Source of the DNA: VBDM01 sp035280025
GTDB taxonomy: Bacteria > Pseudomonadota > Gammaproteobacteria > Burkholderiales > SG8-39
Assembly: GCA_035280025.1 (NCBI GenBank)
Contig: DATEGT010000134.1
Coordinates: forward strand, 1-14,685
Reading direction: 5' to 3'
DNA length: 14,685 nt
The notes below the pieces were generated by a model. It was given only the letters and a program-made list of their open reading frames with translations, had not been told where the DNA came from and searched no databases. The translations under genes and the position numbers were made by a program. This document shows, in pieces, positions 13,772 through 14,685 of this stretch (position 1 is the stretch's first letter; each line of letters starts with the position of its first letter).

Positions 13772-14425
13772 TCACGACTTTTCCTTCAAGGCGACGCTGC
13801 CGCGATCGATCACGAAGACGCGATCGACCAGGCGCTCGGAATGCTGCAGGTCGGATTCGGAAAGGATCACCGACATCCCTTCTTTTTTCAATCCTGAGAC
13901 CACTTCGGCGAGGCGCTGCGCGAGCGCCGGCGCGACGCCCTCGAACGGCTCGTCGAGCAGCAGCAGCTTGGTGCCGCAGACCAGGGCCCGGGCGAGCGCA
14001 ACCAGCTTCTGCTGGCCGCCGGAGAGCTGCGTCCCCTTGCGCTGCGCGAACTCGCGCGCCTCCGGAACCAGCGCGTAGGCTTTTTCCAGCCGCGCGCGGG
14101 CGTCGGGGGCGCGCGCGGCCCAGGCGGGCACCAGCGCGTTCTCCTCGGCGGTGAGCTCCGGGACCAGGCGCCGGTCCTCGGGCATGTATCCGATTCCCAG
14201 GCGCGCGCGCTCGTGCGTGGGCAGCCCGAGGAGATCGGCGTCCCCGAAGCGGACCGTGCCGCTCGAGGTCTTCAGCAAGCCCATGAGCGACTTCATCAGC
14301 GTCGTTTTTCCGGCGCCGTTGCGCCCGATGAGGCCCGCCATGGTCCGTTCCGGCAGCTCGAGCGAGACGTCGCGCAGGATCTGCACGTTGCGGATGGCGA
14401 CGTTCAGCCCGCGGATGCTAAGCAT
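13772..14425 (-). CDS. livF: LivF-type ABC transporter ATP-binding protein
   Basis: 217 residues, slightly short of the usual 230-240. Walker A is GRNGAGKT (residues 34-41), the signature is LSGGQQK (134-140), and Walker B is LLLLDEPFEGVAP (154-166) with the catalytic E159. IGYMPEDRRLVPELTAEENA (78-97) is the typical LivF segment after the Q-loop. The switch region reads ILSESDLQHSERLVDRVFVI (187-206), with no H-loop histidine, as expected for LivF, which normally has EQN. It powers uptake of branched-chain amino acids or, in catabolic operons, other small carboxylates. Its start overlaps the livG end by 8 bases. Permeases and binding protein should lie beyond the window edge. The substrate cannot be told from the ATPase. 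Confidence 0.95.
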   Translation of the reverse strand: MLSIRGLNVAIRNVQILRDVSLELPERTMAGLIGRNGAGKTTLMKSLMGLLKTSSGTVRFGDADLLGLPTHERARLGIGYMPEDRRLVPELTAEENALVPAWAARAPDARARLEKAYALVPEAREFAQRKGTQLSGGQQKLVALARALVCGTKLLLLDEPFEGVAPALAQRLAEVVSGLKKEGMSVILSESDLQHSERLVDRVFVIDRGSVALKEKS

Positions 14426-14685
14426 GCACGCTTCTCTCGATCGAGCCGACGACGTAGCGCCGCACCTCGGCGTCCCTCAGCACGGTCTCGGGCGGGGCGT
14501 CGGCGATGATGCGGCCGTCGTAGAAGGCGAGCACGCGCCCGGCAAAGCGGCTCACGACCTCCATGTCGTGCTCGACGAAGATCACGGTGGCGCCTTCGGC
14601 CTTCACCGCCTGCATGATCAGCTCCATGATGCCGAACTTCTCCCCGGACGAGACGCCGCTGGTCGGCTCGTCGAGCAGCAGCACC
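14418..14685 (-). CDS. livG: LivG-type ABC transporter ATP-binding protein (C-terminal part)
   Basis: Only the last 89 codons are present; the gene runs off the right edge of the window. It begins inside Walker B (VLLLDEPTSGVSSGEK), with the catalytic glutamate present, and includes the H-loop histidine in GATVIFVEHDMEVVSRFAGR, the feature that separates LivG from LivF. The end, VLAFYDGRIIADAPPETVLR followed by VVGSIERSVHA, is ordinary for LivG. The D-loop region TSGVSSGEK differs from the common AGLNPAE-type text, so this is a divergent Liv-family ATPase. It overlaps livF by 8 bases, and the two would form the ATPase heterodimer. Confidence 0.92.
   Translation of the reverse strand, partial: VLLLDEPTSGVSSGEKFGIMELIMQAVKAEGATVIFVEHDMEVVSRFAGRVLAFYDGRIIADAPPETVLRDAEVRRYVVGSIERSVHA

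Overview
The window is about 14.7 kb of GC-rich, densely packed bacterial chromosome. Gene content (Sox proteins, IorAB-type molybdenum hydroxylase, NfeD/stomatin pair, Liv-type ABC transporter, DUF4337, DUF1445, NIPSNAP) suggests a proteobacterium, most likely a betaproteobacterium near Burkholderiales. This is inferred from protein character, not from a marker gene. Almost all genes are on the minus strand. Only a two-gene unit at 3167-4361 is on the plus strand. No RNA gene, CRISPR array, insertion sequence or gene-free stretch over 300 bases was seen.

Right end, read leftwards on the minus strand: the 3' end of livG, then livF, a small NIPSNAP protein, a DUF1445 (D-glutamate cyclase-like/hydro-lyase) protein and a four-helix bestrophin-like (DUF4239) membrane protein. 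Spacings are short, from an 8-base overlap to 19 bases, so this looks like the tail of one transcript for uptake and metabolism of a small organic acid or amino acid.

Centre, 11801 down to 4963: the most interesting part, a compact seven-gene operon. It encodes a Tat-exported molybdopterin subunit of the xanthine oxidase/IorB family, a [2Fe-2S] subunit (IorA/CoxS type), a second paralogous Tat-exported molybdopterin subunit, then SoxX, SoxY, SoxZ and SoxA. The genes are 49, 10 and 5 bases apart, then overlap by 4, are separated by 3, and overlap by 4. A good sigma70-like promoter (TTGAGC-16-TAGAAT) lies just upstream, over the stop codon of the bestrophin-like gene. SoxB and the usual SoxCD sulfite-oxidase-type enzyme are not here, and SoxY lacks the canonical GGCGG carrier arm, ending instead in SACMDES. 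I read this as a candidate non-canonical Sox system in which a SoxYZ-like carrier and SoxXA-like cytochromes work with a periplasmic molybdenum hydroxylase. The substrate is unknown.

Left part: a DUF4337 membrane protein follows soxA. Converging on it is the plus-strand pair of a 63-residue two-helix membrane protein and a luciferase-like flavin monooxygenase; the convergent genes share one CTAG as both stop codons. Divergent from that pair are a secreted thioredoxin-like DUF1223 protein, an NfeD protein, an SPFH/Band 7 (QmcA/stomatin-like) protein, a secreted cupin, and the start of a membrane-anchored protein (possibly an acyltransferase) that seems to begin at a CTG codon.
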